Shown here one piece after another: positions 31,482 to 40,255 of a stretch of 58,331 nt of DNA (position 1 is its first letter; every line of letters starts with the position of its first letter). The DNA lies in assembly GCF_024519315.1 (NCBI RefSeq), contig NZ_JANIIC010000065.1, positions 1 through 58,331 of the forward strand. Direction: 5' to 3'. Source of the DNA: Streptomyces malaysiensis subsp. samsunensis (GTDB lineage Bacteria > Actinomycetota > Actinomycetes > Streptomycetales > Streptomycetaceae). The notes below the pieces were generated by a model. That model worked only from the letters and a program-made list of their open reading frames with translations. It did no database searches and was not told where the DNA came from. The translations under genes and the position numbers were made by a program.

Positions 31482-32108
31482 ATGGGTGCGTATCTCCAGG
31501 GCTCGCTCTTCGACCAGGCCGATGACATCGGCCTCGGCTCGCTGCGCGGGACGCGCAGGACCGAGCTCGGGTCCGGGGCCTGGATCGATCTGCTGCCCGG
31601 GTGGCTGAGGGGAGCGGACGACCTGTTCACCCGGCTCGTCGCCGAGGTCCCCTGGAAGGCCGAGCGGCGGCATATGTACGAGCAGATGGTGGACGTCCCC
31701 CGGCTGCTCGCCTTCTACGGCGCCGAGGACCCACTGCCGCACCCCGTTCTGTCCGAGGCCCGGGAGGCGCTCTCCGCGTACTACGCCACCGAGCTGGGGG
31801 AGCCCTTCACCACGGCCGGGCTGTGCTACTACCGCGACGGCCGGGACAGCGTGGCCTGGCACGGCGACCGCATCGGGCGCGGCGGCACCGAGGACACCAT
31901 GGTGGCCATCCTGTCCGTGGGCGCGCCCCGGGACCTGCTGCTCCGCCCGCGTGGCGGCGGCAGTGCCCTGCGACGGCCGCTCGGCCACGGCGACCTGCTG
32001 GTGATGGGCGGCTCCTGCCAGCGGACCTGGGAACACGCGATCCCCAAATCCTCCCGCGCCACCGGCCCGCGGATCAGCATCCAGTTCCGCCCCAGTGGCG
32101 TGGCGTGA
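31482..32108 (+). CDS. alkB: AlkB-family 2-oxoglutarate/Fe(II) dioxygenase
   Basis: 208 aa starting MGAYLQGSLFDQ. Fe(II) ligands in SVAWHGDRIG (HxD) and the distal His in TWEHAIPKS, and the 2-oxoglutarate-binding pair at the C-terminus GPRISIQFRP. LCYYRDGRDSVAWHGDR is typical of the family. It removes methyl groups from alkylated DNA or RNA bases. An SOS-like box lies just upstream. Monocistronic. Confidence 0.92.
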   Translation: MGAYLQGSLFDQADDIGLGSLRGTRRTELGSGAWIDLLPGWLRGADDLFTRLVAEVPWKAERRHMYEQMVDVPRLLAFYGAEDPLPHPVLSEAREALSAYYATELGEPFTTAGLCYYRDGRDSVAWHGDRIGRGGTEDTMVAILSVGAPRDLLLRPRGGGSALRRPLGHGDLLVMGGSCQRTWEHAIPKSSRATGPRISIQFRPSGVA

Positions 32109-32202
32109 CACCTGCCGAATCGGGGAGCGGCTCATGGCGCGCCGGGCTACGGTTCGATGCGTTCCCTCCATGCTTCCCGGTGTCCGAATTTGGTCCAGAC
32201 CA

Positions 32203-32231
32203 TTGACACATATGGCCCGGGACGCTGTCAT
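32203..32231 (+). promoter_or_regulatory. Candidate sigma-70-type promoter for the secreted-protein operon
   Basis: A perfect -35 TTGACA (32203-32208) is followed after 17 bases by TGTCAT (32226-32231; 4 of 6 to the -10 consensus). Transcription would start near 32238, before either candidate start of the thaumatin-like gene. Confidence 0.4.
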
Positions 32232-32304
32232 GGGGGACCGTCAGCTCTGGAGCGTGTCCTCGCGTTGATGCCCTCAACCGAGGCCGGACCTCGGAGAGTT
32301 CTAG

Positions 32305-33162
32305 GTGCGTGTAGATTGTCATGATCGTGACAGATTCGGCTTATGGGAGCGCTACGGCGCCTTGCGGAAAGTCGTGACCGCCATGGCCGCCACGGCCGTA
32401 GCGGTCCTGGTGGCCCTGAGCCCCGATGCGGGGACCAGCGCGGGCGCAACCCCCGGCACCGGCGTGCACACGCTGTCCGATGCCGCACCTGCCGCGGCCA
32501 CGGCGGCCGATCACACGGTCACGTTCGTCAACGACACCGGCAAGAAGGTGTGGATCGGCGGCGATGTCAACAACGACGGATCCAAGCCGTTCGCCACGCT
32601 ACCCATCCTGGAGCCGGGCCAGTCGGGCACGGTGACGATTCCCGGGACGGCGGAACCCGGCCACTGGCGTGGCAAGTTCTTCGCCCGCCAAGGATGCACC
32701 GGGGCATCGGGCAGCACCTTCCACTGCCTGGTGGGGGACTGCGGCAAGTTCGCCGACCACTGCGAGACCGGTGAACAACCCACCAGCCTCGCGGAGTTCA
32801 ACTTCGACACCGAGGACACGCTCGCCCCCTGGTACAACGTCAGCTACGTCAACGCGTTCTCGCAGCCCGTCACCATCGCCCCGAAGGATGCCGCGGGCGG
32901 CGGAGGGTGCGGCACGATGGGCTGCTCGGAGAACCTGCTGCCGCTGTGCCCTCCCGGCGATCTGACCAGTTGGCCGGATGGCGAGCCGATGCTGTGCACC
33001 AGCCCCAACCGGGACGCCAAGACGCCCTACAGCGACATGATCGCCGCCCATTGCCCCAAGGCTTACGGATGGTCCAAGCAGGACCAGGAGCCGGGCAACC
33101 AGGTGATGCAGCAGTGCGCCCGGTGCAGCGGTTTCACCGTCACCTTCCACAGCGCCGCCTGA
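32305..33162 (+). CDS. Secreted thaumatin-like protein
   Basis: 285 aa from the GTG at 32305 (GGAGAG six bases upstream). Hydrophobic signal sequence RKVVTAMAATAVAVLVALSPDAGTSAGA. The mature part begins HTVTFVNDTGKKVWIGGDVNNDG, a thaumatin-family start, and has at least ten cysteines (RQGC, FHC, GDCGKFADHC, GGGCGTMGC, PLC, MLC, HC, CARC), with GFTVTFHSAA at the end. Thaumatin-like proteins bind or cleave beta-1,3-glucans and are antifungal (PR-5). A 16-bp near-palindrome at 32317-32332 lies inside this start, so a later start (TTG 32362 or ATG 32383) is possible. First of three secreted proteins. Confidence 0.82.
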   Translation: MRVDCHDRDRFGLWERYGALRKVVTAMAATAVAVLVALSPDAGTSAGATPGTGVHTLSDAAPAAATAADHTVTFVNDTGKKVWIGGDVNNDGSKPFATLPILEPGQSGTVTIPGTAEPGHWRGKFFARQGCTGASGSTFHCLVGDCGKFADHCETGEQPTSLAEFNFDTEDTLAPWYNVSYVNAFSQPVTIAPKDAAGGGGCGTMGCSENLLPLCPPGDLTSWPDGEPMLCTSPNRDAKTPYSDMIAAHCPKAYGWSKQDQEPGNQVMQQCARCSGFTVTFHSAA

Positions 33163-33220
33163 CCGGCCGGTCCGCCACTTGACCCACCAGGCCGGATGAG
33201 GAGAGGAAGGGAGAGACGAG

Positions 33221-34090
33221 GTGCACAGGATGCGCGCTACACACGGGATTCGGGGGGTACGCGGAGCACGCGGGGTACGCCTGCTGACCGTACTGCTTGC
33301 GGTGTTGACCCTGCTGACCGCGGGCAGCCAGGCGGGCGCCACCGATGCCGCCACCGCCGCGGCGAAGAAGAAGGGCGTCAGCGCCTGGAACTTCAACGGG
33401 GTCACCGCCGCGATGTCCGATGCCAAGGTCGGCTGGTTCTACACCTGGGCCTCGGGCAGGGAGCAGATCAACGCACCTGCCGGTGTCGAGTTCGTGCCCA
33501 TGATCTGGGGCTCGGGCTCGGTGACCGACGCCGAACTCAACCGGGCCAAGAGCGAGGGCACGACCCTGCTCGGCTTCAATGAACCGGACATGGCGGGCCA
33601 GGCCAATATGACCGTGGAGAAGGCCCTCGACCTGTGGCCCCGGCTCCAGTCGACCGGTATGCGGCTCGGCGCGCCCGCCGTGGCCTACGGCGGCGACGTC
33701 GCCAATGGCTGGCTCGACCGCTTCATGAAGGGCGCCGCCGACCGTGGCCACAAGGTCGACTTCATCCCGCTGCACTGGTACGGCGGGGACTTCGACGCCA
33801 CCCGCGCGACCGACCAGCTGCGGAGCTATCTCCAGGCCACGTACGACCGCTACAAGAAGCCGATCTGGCTCACCGAGTACGCGCTGATCGACTTCTCGAC
33901 CGGTACGCCGAGGTATCCGACCCAGGCCCAGCAGGCCGCCTTCGTGACGAAGTCCACCGCCATGCTCCAGGGGCTGTCCTTCGTCGAGCGATACGCGTGG
34001 TTCACGCTGTCCGCGGATCGCGGCGGCACCGGGCTCTACAACGGTGCGACGCCCAACCAGTCGGGCGCCGCCTACCGCGCGGCCGGCTGA
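33221..34090 (+). CDS. Secreted GH128-like glycoside hydrolase (beta-1,3-glucanase type)
   Basis: 289 aa with a signal peptide (VRLLTVLLAVLTLLTAGSQAGA). The (beta/alpha)8 GH128 ('Glyco_hydro_cc') pattern is clear: GVSAWNF, GWFYTWASG, EFVPMIWG, TLLGFNEPDM with the acid/base Glu, IPLHWYGGDFDATRATDQLRSYLQATYDRYKKPIWLTEYALIDF with the nucleophile Glu, and YAWFTLSADRGGTGLYNG. GH128 enzymes are endo-beta-1,3-glucanases. GTG at 33221 or ATG at 33230 starts the gene after a long purine-rich ribosome site. 58 bases from both neighbours, in one probable operon. Confidence 0.9.
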   Translation: MHRMRATHGIRGVRGARGVRLLTVLLAVLTLLTAGSQAGATDAATAAAKKKGVSAWNFNGVTAAMSDAKVGWFYTWASGREQINAPAGVEFVPMIWGSGSVTDAELNRAKSEGTTLLGFNEPDMAGQANMTVEKALDLWPRLQSTGMRLGAPAVAYGGDVANGWLDRFMKGAADRGHKVDFIPLHWYGGDFDATRATDQLRSYLQATYDRYKKPIWLTEYALIDFSTGTPRYPTQAQQAAFVTKSTAMLQGLSFVERYAWFTLSADRGGTGLYNGATPNQSGAAYRAAG

Positions 34091-34148
34091 CGAACGGCCC
34101 TCCCGCGCCCATCCCACACCACGACAACCCGGAATGAGGTCCTTCGCC

Positions 34149-34583
34149 ATGCGCAAGGGAACGCTGATCGGCCGAGTGGCGGCCGCGGCCGTCGCACTGA
34201 CCGCCGTGCTGGGGGTCGCCCCGGCGAGCACCGCCGCCACCAGCGACACCCCGCCGGCCGGTGAGCCCTGCTGGGCGACGCACTACGGCTACATACCTCC
34301 CGGTGCCTACACCGCCAGCGGCGAGCTCTTCGACAACAACGCGGACACCGCGGCGACTTCGCTGAGCCGTGATCCGCAACTGCCGTTCGGGACCCGGGTG
34401 AAGGTCACCAACCTCGCGAACAACGCGTCGCTGGTCGTGCGGATCAACGACCGCGGCACCTTCGCGTGGACCCCGTCGGTGCCCAAGTGCCTCGACCTGA
34501 CCGACGGGGCGTACGCCCGGCTCGGCGGCGTCCTCGACCCCGACTCCGGCCACATCGTGGTCAAGGAGGAAATCGTGCCGTGA
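34149..34583 (+). CDS. Secreted RlpA/barwin-like double-psi beta-barrel protein
   Basis: 144 aa. Signal peptide LIGRVAAAAVALTAVLGVAPASTAA. The mature chain EPCWATHYGYIPPGAYTASGELFDNNADTAATS, LPFGTRVKVTNLANNASLVVRINDRG, CLDLTDGAYARLGG is the RlpA/expansin/barwin fold; the Asp in VRINDRG is the usual catalytic-like residue. Barwin-type proteins bind or loosen polysaccharides (PR-4 in plants); bacterial RlpA cleaves bare glycan strands. ATG at 34149 with GAGG nine bases upstream; ATG at 34134 is in frame but poorly spaced. Last gene before a strong terminator. Confidence 0.87.
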   Translation: MRKGTLIGRVAAAAVALTAVLGVAPASTAATSDTPPAGEPCWATHYGYIPPGAYTASGELFDNNADTAATSLSRDPQLPFGTRVKVTNLANNASLVVRINDRGTFAWTPSVPKCLDLTDGAYARLGGVLDPDSGHIVVKEEIVP

Positions 34584-34620
34584 CCCGGGTGGGGCCACCC
34601 GTCTCGGCCACTTGATGGCA

Positions 34621-34659
34621 TCACCCCTGCCCCGGAACGCCGGTCCGGGGCAGGGGTGA
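34621..34659 (+). terminator. Strong 16-bp terminator hairpin
   Basis: 34621-34636 pairs perfectly with 34644-34659 around a seven-base loop, 38 bases after the RlpA-like stop. It closes the three-gene secreted operon. Confidence 0.85.
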
Positions 34660-34858
34660 CATGGGCAGGCGCGCGATGGCGCTCCACCGGCCAACGCCCG
34701 CCGCCCCGTTGCGGAAGCGACCGCCGTGCGCCGGAGGCTTCCCTCTTTCCGGGGCTATCCGCCGGAAGCGCTACCCACTGACGTCATGGGCAAGTACTCT
34801 CCGTGGCGACAATGGAACGTGACTGGTGCGAAGAAGCGGGGTAGCGGGGGTGCGGGTG

Positions 34859-36799
34859 ATGGCGGAGGCCGGTGACAGGGTCGCCGGCCGATATCTCCTC
34901 CAGGAGCCCATCGGCAGGGGCGGGATGGGAGTGGTCTGGCGGGCCCACGATGAGTTGCTGGACCGCCAGGTCGCGGTGAAGTGCGCGCGTCCGGACGACG
35001 ACCGCGCGGTGCTGCGACTCACCAACGAGGCGCGCAACGCCGCACGGCTGCACCATCCGCATATCGTGTCGGTGTTCGACTTCGTGGACGAGGGCGAGGT
35101 CTGCTGGATCGTCATGGAGTACGTGTCCGGGGGCAGCCTCGCGGACATGGTGCGCAGCCGGGGCGCGCTCTCCCCGGAGGAGGCCGGCTCCATCGGCTGC
35201 CAGATCGCCGCCGCGCTGGCGAAGTCGCATGCCGAGGGCGTGGTGCACGGCGATGTCACCCCGGAGAACGTGCTGATCACGGAGGACGGGGTCGCCAAGC
35301 TGACCGACTTCGGCATCTCCCGGGCGCTGTGGAGCGAGGCCACGATGACCAGGACGGGCGGGGTGCGCGGCAAGCCGCCGTATCTGCCGCCCGAGGTGGC
35401 CAGGGGGGAGGCGGCCGACCGTAAGTCCGATGTCTTCTCGCTGGGCGCGACCCTCTACGCGGTGATCGAGGGCCGGTCCCCGTACGGCGAGGCATCGCAT
35501 CCCATGGCCTATGTGGCGCGGGCCATCGAGGGCTATATCGAGACCCCGCACCGGGCCGGTCCGCTGGTGGACACGCTCACCGCGCTGCTGAACGTGGAGC
35601 CGAAGCGGCGCCCCGCCGCCCAGCAGGCCGTGCGGCTGCTGCGCCGGGTCGCCCCGGCATCCCCGCACATCGAGGACCTCGACAGCGCCGAGGACCCCCG
35701 CGACGGCGAGACGCTGGACCGCACCCCCTTCACGATGCGGCTGGTGAAGCCGTTGGTCCGAGGGTCTTGGCGCCGCCCGCGCCGCCGGGTGGTGATCGCC
35801 GCGGCCGCGCTGGGCACCGCCGCGGTCCTGGTGGCCTGGGCCGCCCTCTTCGGACCCTGGAGCGGCGGGCTCTCCGATGAGAGCCGCGGGTCCGGCAAGG
35901 ACGGCGGGCGCGGCGCGTCCGGGGTGACCGACTCGGTGTCCCCGCACGGACCGGCCGGCACCGTGGGCGACGCGCGGACGGCCGATCCCTGCAAGTTGCT
36001 CAATCCCGCCTCGCTCAGCCGCTTCGGCGAGACCGTACTCGACCCGGACTACGGCGAGATCGATCGATGCGATGTCCTGCTGCACGGCAAAAGCGGCGAT
36101 GACATCGCCGACGTCCAGCTCAACTTCTCCTCCGAACCGCCGGAGCCGGGCGGCGATGTGCCCACCAGAAGGGTCGGCAATGTCACCGTCGGCGCGTTCC
36201 AGCGCGAGGGGGACGAGTGCCTGCGGAACATCGCGTCCGCCGACCGCAAGCAGATCTGGATCATCACCGAGCGGCTCGACACCCCGGCCCCCGATCCGTG
36301 CCAACTGGGCGACGCCGCCACCGACTACGCGGTGAGCGTGCTGGACCGCGGCCAGGTGCCCCGGCGCTCGGGGCAGCCGGCCGCGAGTTCTCTGCTGCGG
36401 GGACACGCATGCCGGGTGCTGGACGGCGATGAGATCAAGCGGGCCTCCGGTGTCCAGGTGGAGGACCATGAGGCGGGCTTCGGGGACTGGCAGTGCGAGT
36501 GGACGAACGGCTCGGGCGACGCCGGGGTGAAGCTGGTGTTCAACCGGGACAATCAGTTCACCTCGGAGGGCGGTCAGCGGGCGGTGATCGCGGGCAATCG
36601 GAGCGTCGTGTCGCCCAATGAATGGGACGACGACTCATGCCTCGTCCGGATGCTCCACCGCTCGTACCGCAACTCCCTCGGTGACGACACCGTTGAGATG
36701 GTGTCGTTGAACGTCCACGGGCCGAAGTCCACCGAAACGCTCTGCCACTCCGCCAAGGCGCTCGCCGCCACGGCCGCGAAGAAACTACCGACATCATGA
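34859..36799 (+). CDS. Membrane Ser/Thr protein kinase with altered catalytic loop
   Basis: 646 aa from MAEAGDRVAGRYLL. Hanks-type kinase: glycine loop IGRGGMGVV (18-26), VAVK41, catalytic loop HGDVTPEN (130-137), DFG from D150, then PPYLPPEVARGEAADRKSDVFSLG. The usual HRDxKxxN has become HGDVTPEN: Arg to Gly and the catalytic-loop Lys to Thr, so activity may be unusual. One TM segment at ~307-328. The extracytoplasmic part has two similar cysteine-containing segments starting DPCKLLNPASLSRFG and HACRVLDGDEIKRASG (DUF3558-like). ATGA-coupled to an FHA protein. Confidence 0.9.
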   Translation: MAEAGDRVAGRYLLQEPIGRGGMGVVWRAHDELLDRQVAVKCARPDDDRAVLRLTNEARNAARLHHPHIVSVFDFVDEGEVCWIVMEYVSGGSLADMVRSRGALSPEEAGSIGCQIAAALAKSHAEGVVHGDVTPENVLITEDGVAKLTDFGISRALWSEATMTRTGGVRGKPPYLPPEVARGEAADRKSDVFSLGATLYAVIEGRSPYGEASHPMAYVARAIEGYIETPHRAGPLVDTLTALLNVEPKRRPAAQQAVRLLRRVAPASPHIEDLDSAEDPRDGETLDRTPFTMRLVKPLVRGSWRRPRRRVVIAAAALGTAAVLVAWAALFGPWSGGLSDESRGSGKDGGRGASGVTDSVSPHGPAGTVGDARTADPCKLLNPASLSRFGETVLDPDYGEIDRCDVLLHGKSGDDIADVQLNFSSEPPEPGGDVPTRRVGNVTVGAFQREGDECLRNIASADRKQIWIITERLDTPAPDPCQLGDAATDYAVSVLDRGQVPRRSGQPAASSLLRGHACRVLDGDEIKRASGVQVEDHEAGFGDWQCEWTNGSGDAGVKLVFNRDNQFTSEGGQRAVIAGNRSVVSPNEWDDDSCLVRMLHRSYRNSLGDDTVEMVSLNVHGPKSTETLCHSAKALAATAAKKLPTS

Positions 36800-37647
36800 G
36801 CACACCTCCCGGCAGCGACCACCGCGCCACCGGACGGGCCCCCGCCGCCCGTCGCCCCGCCCCCGGCCGCCCCGCCGCGGGCGGCCGTCTCCTGCCCGCC
36901 GCGCACGGCAGCCTGGCCCGCGGTGTGACCGCGCCGGTGCCGGGCACCGCCTTCGCGCTCGCCCTGACCGGCGGCATCACCCTGGGCCCCGGCGACGGGC
37001 GTGAACTGCTCTTCGGGCGGAACCGCCCCGAGGTGCACGTCTGTGTGGGCGAGGACGACCCCCAGGTCAGCCGCTGCCAGGGCAGACTGACCCACCGCCA
37101 CGGCCGGTGGTGGGTCGCCAACAACGGCCGGCTGCCCCTCCGCTTCCCGTCGCGGCTGCTCTTCACGGGCGAGGAGCCACTGCCCCTCGAAACCGGCTAC
37201 ACCCCGCTGTTCGTCCGGGGCTCGCGCGACCGTGAGCATCTGCTGGAGGTCTTCGTCAGCGGCCCCGAGACCGAGCGGCCCGTACCGCTGCCCGGGGATG
37301 TCACCCGCCCGCCTCGTGTATGGGTGCTCACCGACGAGGAGAAGCTGGCGCTCGTCGTCCTCGGCCAGCGGTATCTGCTCCATGAACCCCGGCCGCAGCC
37401 CCTCACCTGGAAGCAGACGGCCGCCCAGCTCGCGGAGGTGCGCCCCGATGAAGGCTGGCGGGAAAAGCGCGTCGAGCACCTGGTCAACCGGGTCCGCATG
37501 ATGCTCTCCCGGGACGGAGTGCCCTGGCTGACCCGCGAGGAGGTCGGCGAACCGGTCGGCAACGCGCTCAACGACCATCTGATCCGCGCCCTGATGATGT
37601 CGACCACGCTCGTCCCCCCGGACCTGGCGCTGATCGACGCCGCCTGA
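36796..37647 (+). CDS. FHA-like protein with C-terminal helical/HTH-like domain
   Basis: 283 aa, starting in an ATGA overlap with the kinase. A basic Pro/Ala-rich N-terminus (~45 aa) precedes a degenerate FHA-like domain (GRELLFGRNRPEVHVCVGEDDPQVSRCQGRLTHRHGRWWVANNG): GR and SR are kept, but the usual SRxH is SRCQ and NG lacks the T. The C-terminal ~110 residues (WVLTDEEKLALVVLGQRYLLHEPRPQPLTWKQTAAQLAE, REKRVEHLVNRVRMMLSRDG) look like a winged HTH or helical domain. Probably the kinase's substrate or effector; phosphothreonine binding may be weakened. Confidence 0.85.
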   Translation: MSTPPGSDHRATGRAPAARRPAPGRPAAGGRLLPAAHGSLARGVTAPVPGTAFALALTGGITLGPGDGRELLFGRNRPEVHVCVGEDDPQVSRCQGRLTHRHGRWWVANNGRLPLRFPSRLLFTGEEPLPLETGYTPLFVRGSRDREHLLEVFVSGPETERPVPLPGDVTRPPRVWVLTDEEKLALVVLGQRYLLHEPRPQPLTWKQTAAQLAEVRPDEGWREKRVEHLVNRVRMMLSRDGVPWLTREEVGEPVGNALNDHLIRALMMSTTLVPPDLALIDAA

Positions 37648-37651
37648 CCGC

Positions 37652-38674
37652 TCAGCGCGCCTCCTCGGCGCCCGCCGCGGCACCGGTCTTCGGGTGCTGG
37701 AAGAGCGTGTAGAGCCACCCCAGGGACGGGATCAGCAGCAGCGCTCCGGCCAGGAACACGATCAGCACCGCGGCCAGTACCGACGGCGGAGCGGCCGCCC
37801 GTGCCACGGTGAGGTCCGGTTCCAGCACCAGCGGGTACTGTGCCACGCCCCAGGCCCAGAGAATGAGGGCCACGGCGAGGGCGGCGGCGGCCCGGGCCCA
37901 TCCCCACAGCGACCGCAGCAGCAGGAGCAGCCCGGCCACCCCGGCGACGGCGGACAGCACCACCAGCGGCAGGGCGCGATGGGTGAGTCCGTGGAACAGC
38001 CGGGGCGCGTCGGCGTCCAGCACGGCGATGCCCACGAGCGCGACGCCGCCCGCCACCAGCCCGCTGACCAGGGCGCGCAGCCGGAACGCCCGTACCATCT
38101 CGGGCCCGCCGCCGCGGGCCGCGTCCGCGCACAGATAGACGGCGGCCAGATGGGCGCAGGTCACCACGGCCAGCACACCGCCGAGCATGGACGTCGGATT
38201 GATCCAGCTGGTGACCGTACTGCCCGCGGCCAGCCCGGACGGTACGCGCCCGGAGGCCACGCCACCGGCGACGGCGCCCAGGAAGAAGGGCGTGATGACC
38301 GAGGAGGTGGCGAAGCAGCCCCCGAACAGCCGCTGCTGCCACAGCTCGGTGCTGGCCTTGCGGAACGCGAAGGCGGCGCCGCGCGCGATGATGCCGAGCG
38401 CCGTAAGGGTCAGCGGCAGATAGAGGGTGGACATCACGGCGGCGAACACTTCGGGGAAGGCGCTCCACAACATCACCAGTACGAAGATCAGCCACACATG
38501 GTTGGCCTCCCAGACCGGTCCGATGGCGTGCTCGATCAGTGCGCGCTGCGGCCGTCCACGACGGCTGCCACCGGCCACCAGATCCCACAGCCCGGCCCCG
38601 AAGTCGGCCCCGGCGAAGAGGGCGTAGCACATCAGACCCAGCCACATCACCACCAGGACGGTGTCCGCGAGCAT
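37652..38674 (-). CDS. cydB: Cytochrome bd ubiquinol oxidase subunit II
   Basis: 340 aa, about eight or nine TM helices. Starts VLVVMWLGLMCYALFAGADFGAGLWDLVAGG, then HAIGPVWEANHVWLIFVLVMLWSAFPEVFAAVMSTLYLPL, both diagnostic of CydB. It partners CydA in quinol oxidation and high-affinity O2 reduction without proton pumping. Sixteen bases downstream of cydA; no cydDC follows in this window. It ends five bases from the convergent FHA gene. Confidence 0.96.
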   Translation of the reverse strand: MLADTVLVVMWLGLMCYALFAGADFGAGLWDLVAGGSRRGRPQRALIEHAIGPVWEANHVWLIFVLVMLWSAFPEVFAAVMSTLYLPLTLTALGIIARGAAFAFRKASTELWQQRLFGGCFATSSVITPFFLGAVAGGVASGRVPSGLAAGSTVTSWINPTSMLGGVLAVVTCAHLAAVYLCADAARGGGPEMVRAFRLRALVSGLVAGGVALVGIAVLDADAPRLFHGLTHRALPLVVLSAVAGVAGLLLLLRSLWGWARAAAALAVALILWAWGVAQYPLVLEPDLTVARAAAPPSVLAAVLIVFLAGALLLIPSLGWLYTLFQHPKTGAAAGAEEAR

Positions 38675-38690
38675 CAGGGCCTCCAGCGGT

Positions 38691-40124
38691 TCATGTGACC
38701 GGATAACCGGTCACATCGGCTTCCTGCGGGGCCACCGGGACCGGGCGCTCGCCCGCGAGCCGGCGCAGCACATAGACGGTGGCCACCGTCATCGCGGCGT
38801 ACACCGCGAGCAGCAGCCACAGCCCGATCATCAGGCCGGGGGCGGGGTTCACCGCGTCCCGGACACTGAGAATCCCCTGCACCACCCAGGGCTGGCGGCC
38901 CTCCTCGGTGACGACCCAGCCGCACTCCAGCGAGACGACCGACGCCAGGCCGCTGAGGGAGGCCAGCCACAGGAACAGGCGCGTGCCCCGGCGGGCCAGC
39001 GGGTCGGTCTCGCCCCGGCGCCGGGTGCGCCACCAGGCCAGCAGCAGCCAGACCCCGAGCCCGAGCAGGAACAGTCCGCCGAGAACCATCAGGTCGAACG
39101 ACAGATGGGTGCCGGTGACCGGGGGCCGCAGCGCGGGTGGCACCTGGTTCAGCCCCTCGATGACCGTGTTGGGGCTGAAACCGACCAGCAGCGACAGGCC
39201 GTTCGGGATCTCCAGACCGTATTTGATGCCGTGGTCGCCCGCGATGCCGCCCAAGGTGATCGGCACATGGCTGGAGGTGGTGAACACGCCCTCCATGGCG
39301 GCGAGCTTGATCGGCTGGTGGTCGGCCACGAAGCGGGCGATCCAGTCGCCGACCACGAGTTGGACGGGCGAGACGACGGCGCCGAGGATGAACGGGATGA
39401 AGAACCCCGCGCGGTGGTAGCGGTCGGTGCGGCCGCGCAGCAGGGCGACCGCGTACACGCTCGCGGTCAGGAAGGCCGCCACCATCAGCGCGGCGAGGAT
39501 CATATGGACGGTCTGCGGCGGGCTGGCGGGGTTGAACATCGCGGCGAGCGGATCGACATCCACGACCCGGCCGTCGCGGACGGTGAAGCCATGTGGCTCG
39601 TTCATCCACGCGTTGGCGCACACCACGAAGAACGCCGAGGCGATACCGGCGACGATGATGGGGACCGCGGTGAGCATATGGATGCGCGGCGGCAGCCGGT
39701 CCCATGCGTAGAGGTAGATGCCGAGGAAGATGGCCTCGATGAAGAAGGCGATCCCCTCGATGGCGAACGGCAGCCCGATGACCTGCCCGTAACGGCCCAT
39801 CAGCCCCGGCCACAGCAGCCCCATCTCAAAGCTGAGGATCGTGCCGGAGACCGCGCCCACGGCGAACAGCACCCCCATGGCCCGCGCCCAGCGCCGGGCG
39901 AGCAGCCGGTACGAGGGGTCGCCGGTGCGCACCCCCCACCACTCGGCGATCAGCGTGAGCAGCGGAAGCCCCACGCCCAGACAGGCCAGGATGATGTGCC
40001 AGGCGAGCGAGAAACCCATCTGGGCGCGGGCCGCCGACAGATCGCCGGACGTTGCCGGGCCCGCCAGCCAATCCCTCACCACGGCCGCGGCCGGCTGCCA
40101 CGGATACTGGTCGACAGCGGGCAC
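38691..40124 (-). CDS. cydA: Cytochrome bd ubiquinol oxidase subunit I
   Basis: 477 aa, GTG start with GAGGAG five bases upstream. CydA hallmarks: RAQMGFSLAWHIILACLGVGLPL with the heme His, LSFEMGLLWPGLMGRYGQVIGLPFAIEGIAFFIEAIFLGIYLY, a short Q-loop region, and GWVVTEEGRQPWVV. A 35-residue N-terminal extension before the first helix is unusual for the family. No Rex-type operator was found in the 131-base upstream gap. Terminal oxidase for low O2. Confidence 0.96.
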   Translation of the reverse strand: MPAVDQYPWQPAAAVVRDWLAGPATSGDLSAARAQMGFSLAWHIILACLGVGLPLLTLIAEWWGVRTGDPSYRLLARRWARAMGVLFAVGAVSGTILSFEMGLLWPGLMGRYGQVIGLPFAIEGIAFFIEAIFLGIYLYAWDRLPPRIHMLTAVPIIVAGIASAFFVVCANAWMNEPHGFTVRDGRVVDVDPLAAMFNPASPPQTVHMILAALMVAAFLTASVYAVALLRGRTDRYHRAGFFIPFILGAVVSPVQLVVGDWIARFVADHQPIKLAAMEGVFTTSSHVPITLGGIAGDHGIKYGLEIPNGLSLLVGFSPNTVIEGLNQVPPALRPPVTGTHLSFDLMVLGGLFLLGLGVWLLLAWWRTRRRGETDPLARRGTRLFLWLASLSGLASVVSLECGWVVTEEGRQPWVVQGILSVRDAVNPAPGLMIGLWLLLAVYAAMTVATVYVLRRLAGERPVPVAPQEADVTGYPVT

Positions 40125-40223
40125 GGGCGCTCCTCACTCGTCGCTGAGACCCCCCTCCCGGAAAAACACCTTTACCCACCTCCGTCGTCTTCCGGTGGTT
40201 TCCCGGCCGCGACACGCCGGGTG

Positions 40224-40250
40224 GTGGGGCAAGCCGGTCGGTTGCCCCAC
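40224..40250 (-). terminator. Hairpin after the FtsX-type permease
   Basis: A 9-bp perfect stem GTGGGGCAA/TTGCCCCAC (40224-40232, 40242-40250) with a 9-base loop, six bases beyond the permease stop on the minus strand. Confidence 0.65.
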
Positions 40251-40255
40251 GACCG

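Noticed and set aside
34859..36799. Kinase as part of the AAA/FHA/CHAT system
   Set aside because: Thirty kilobases away with its own coupled FHA partner; no shared operon or regulatory feature.
40125..40255. Rex (redox) operator before cydA
   Set aside because: No TTGTGA-N6-TCACAA-like site found by eye in the gap.
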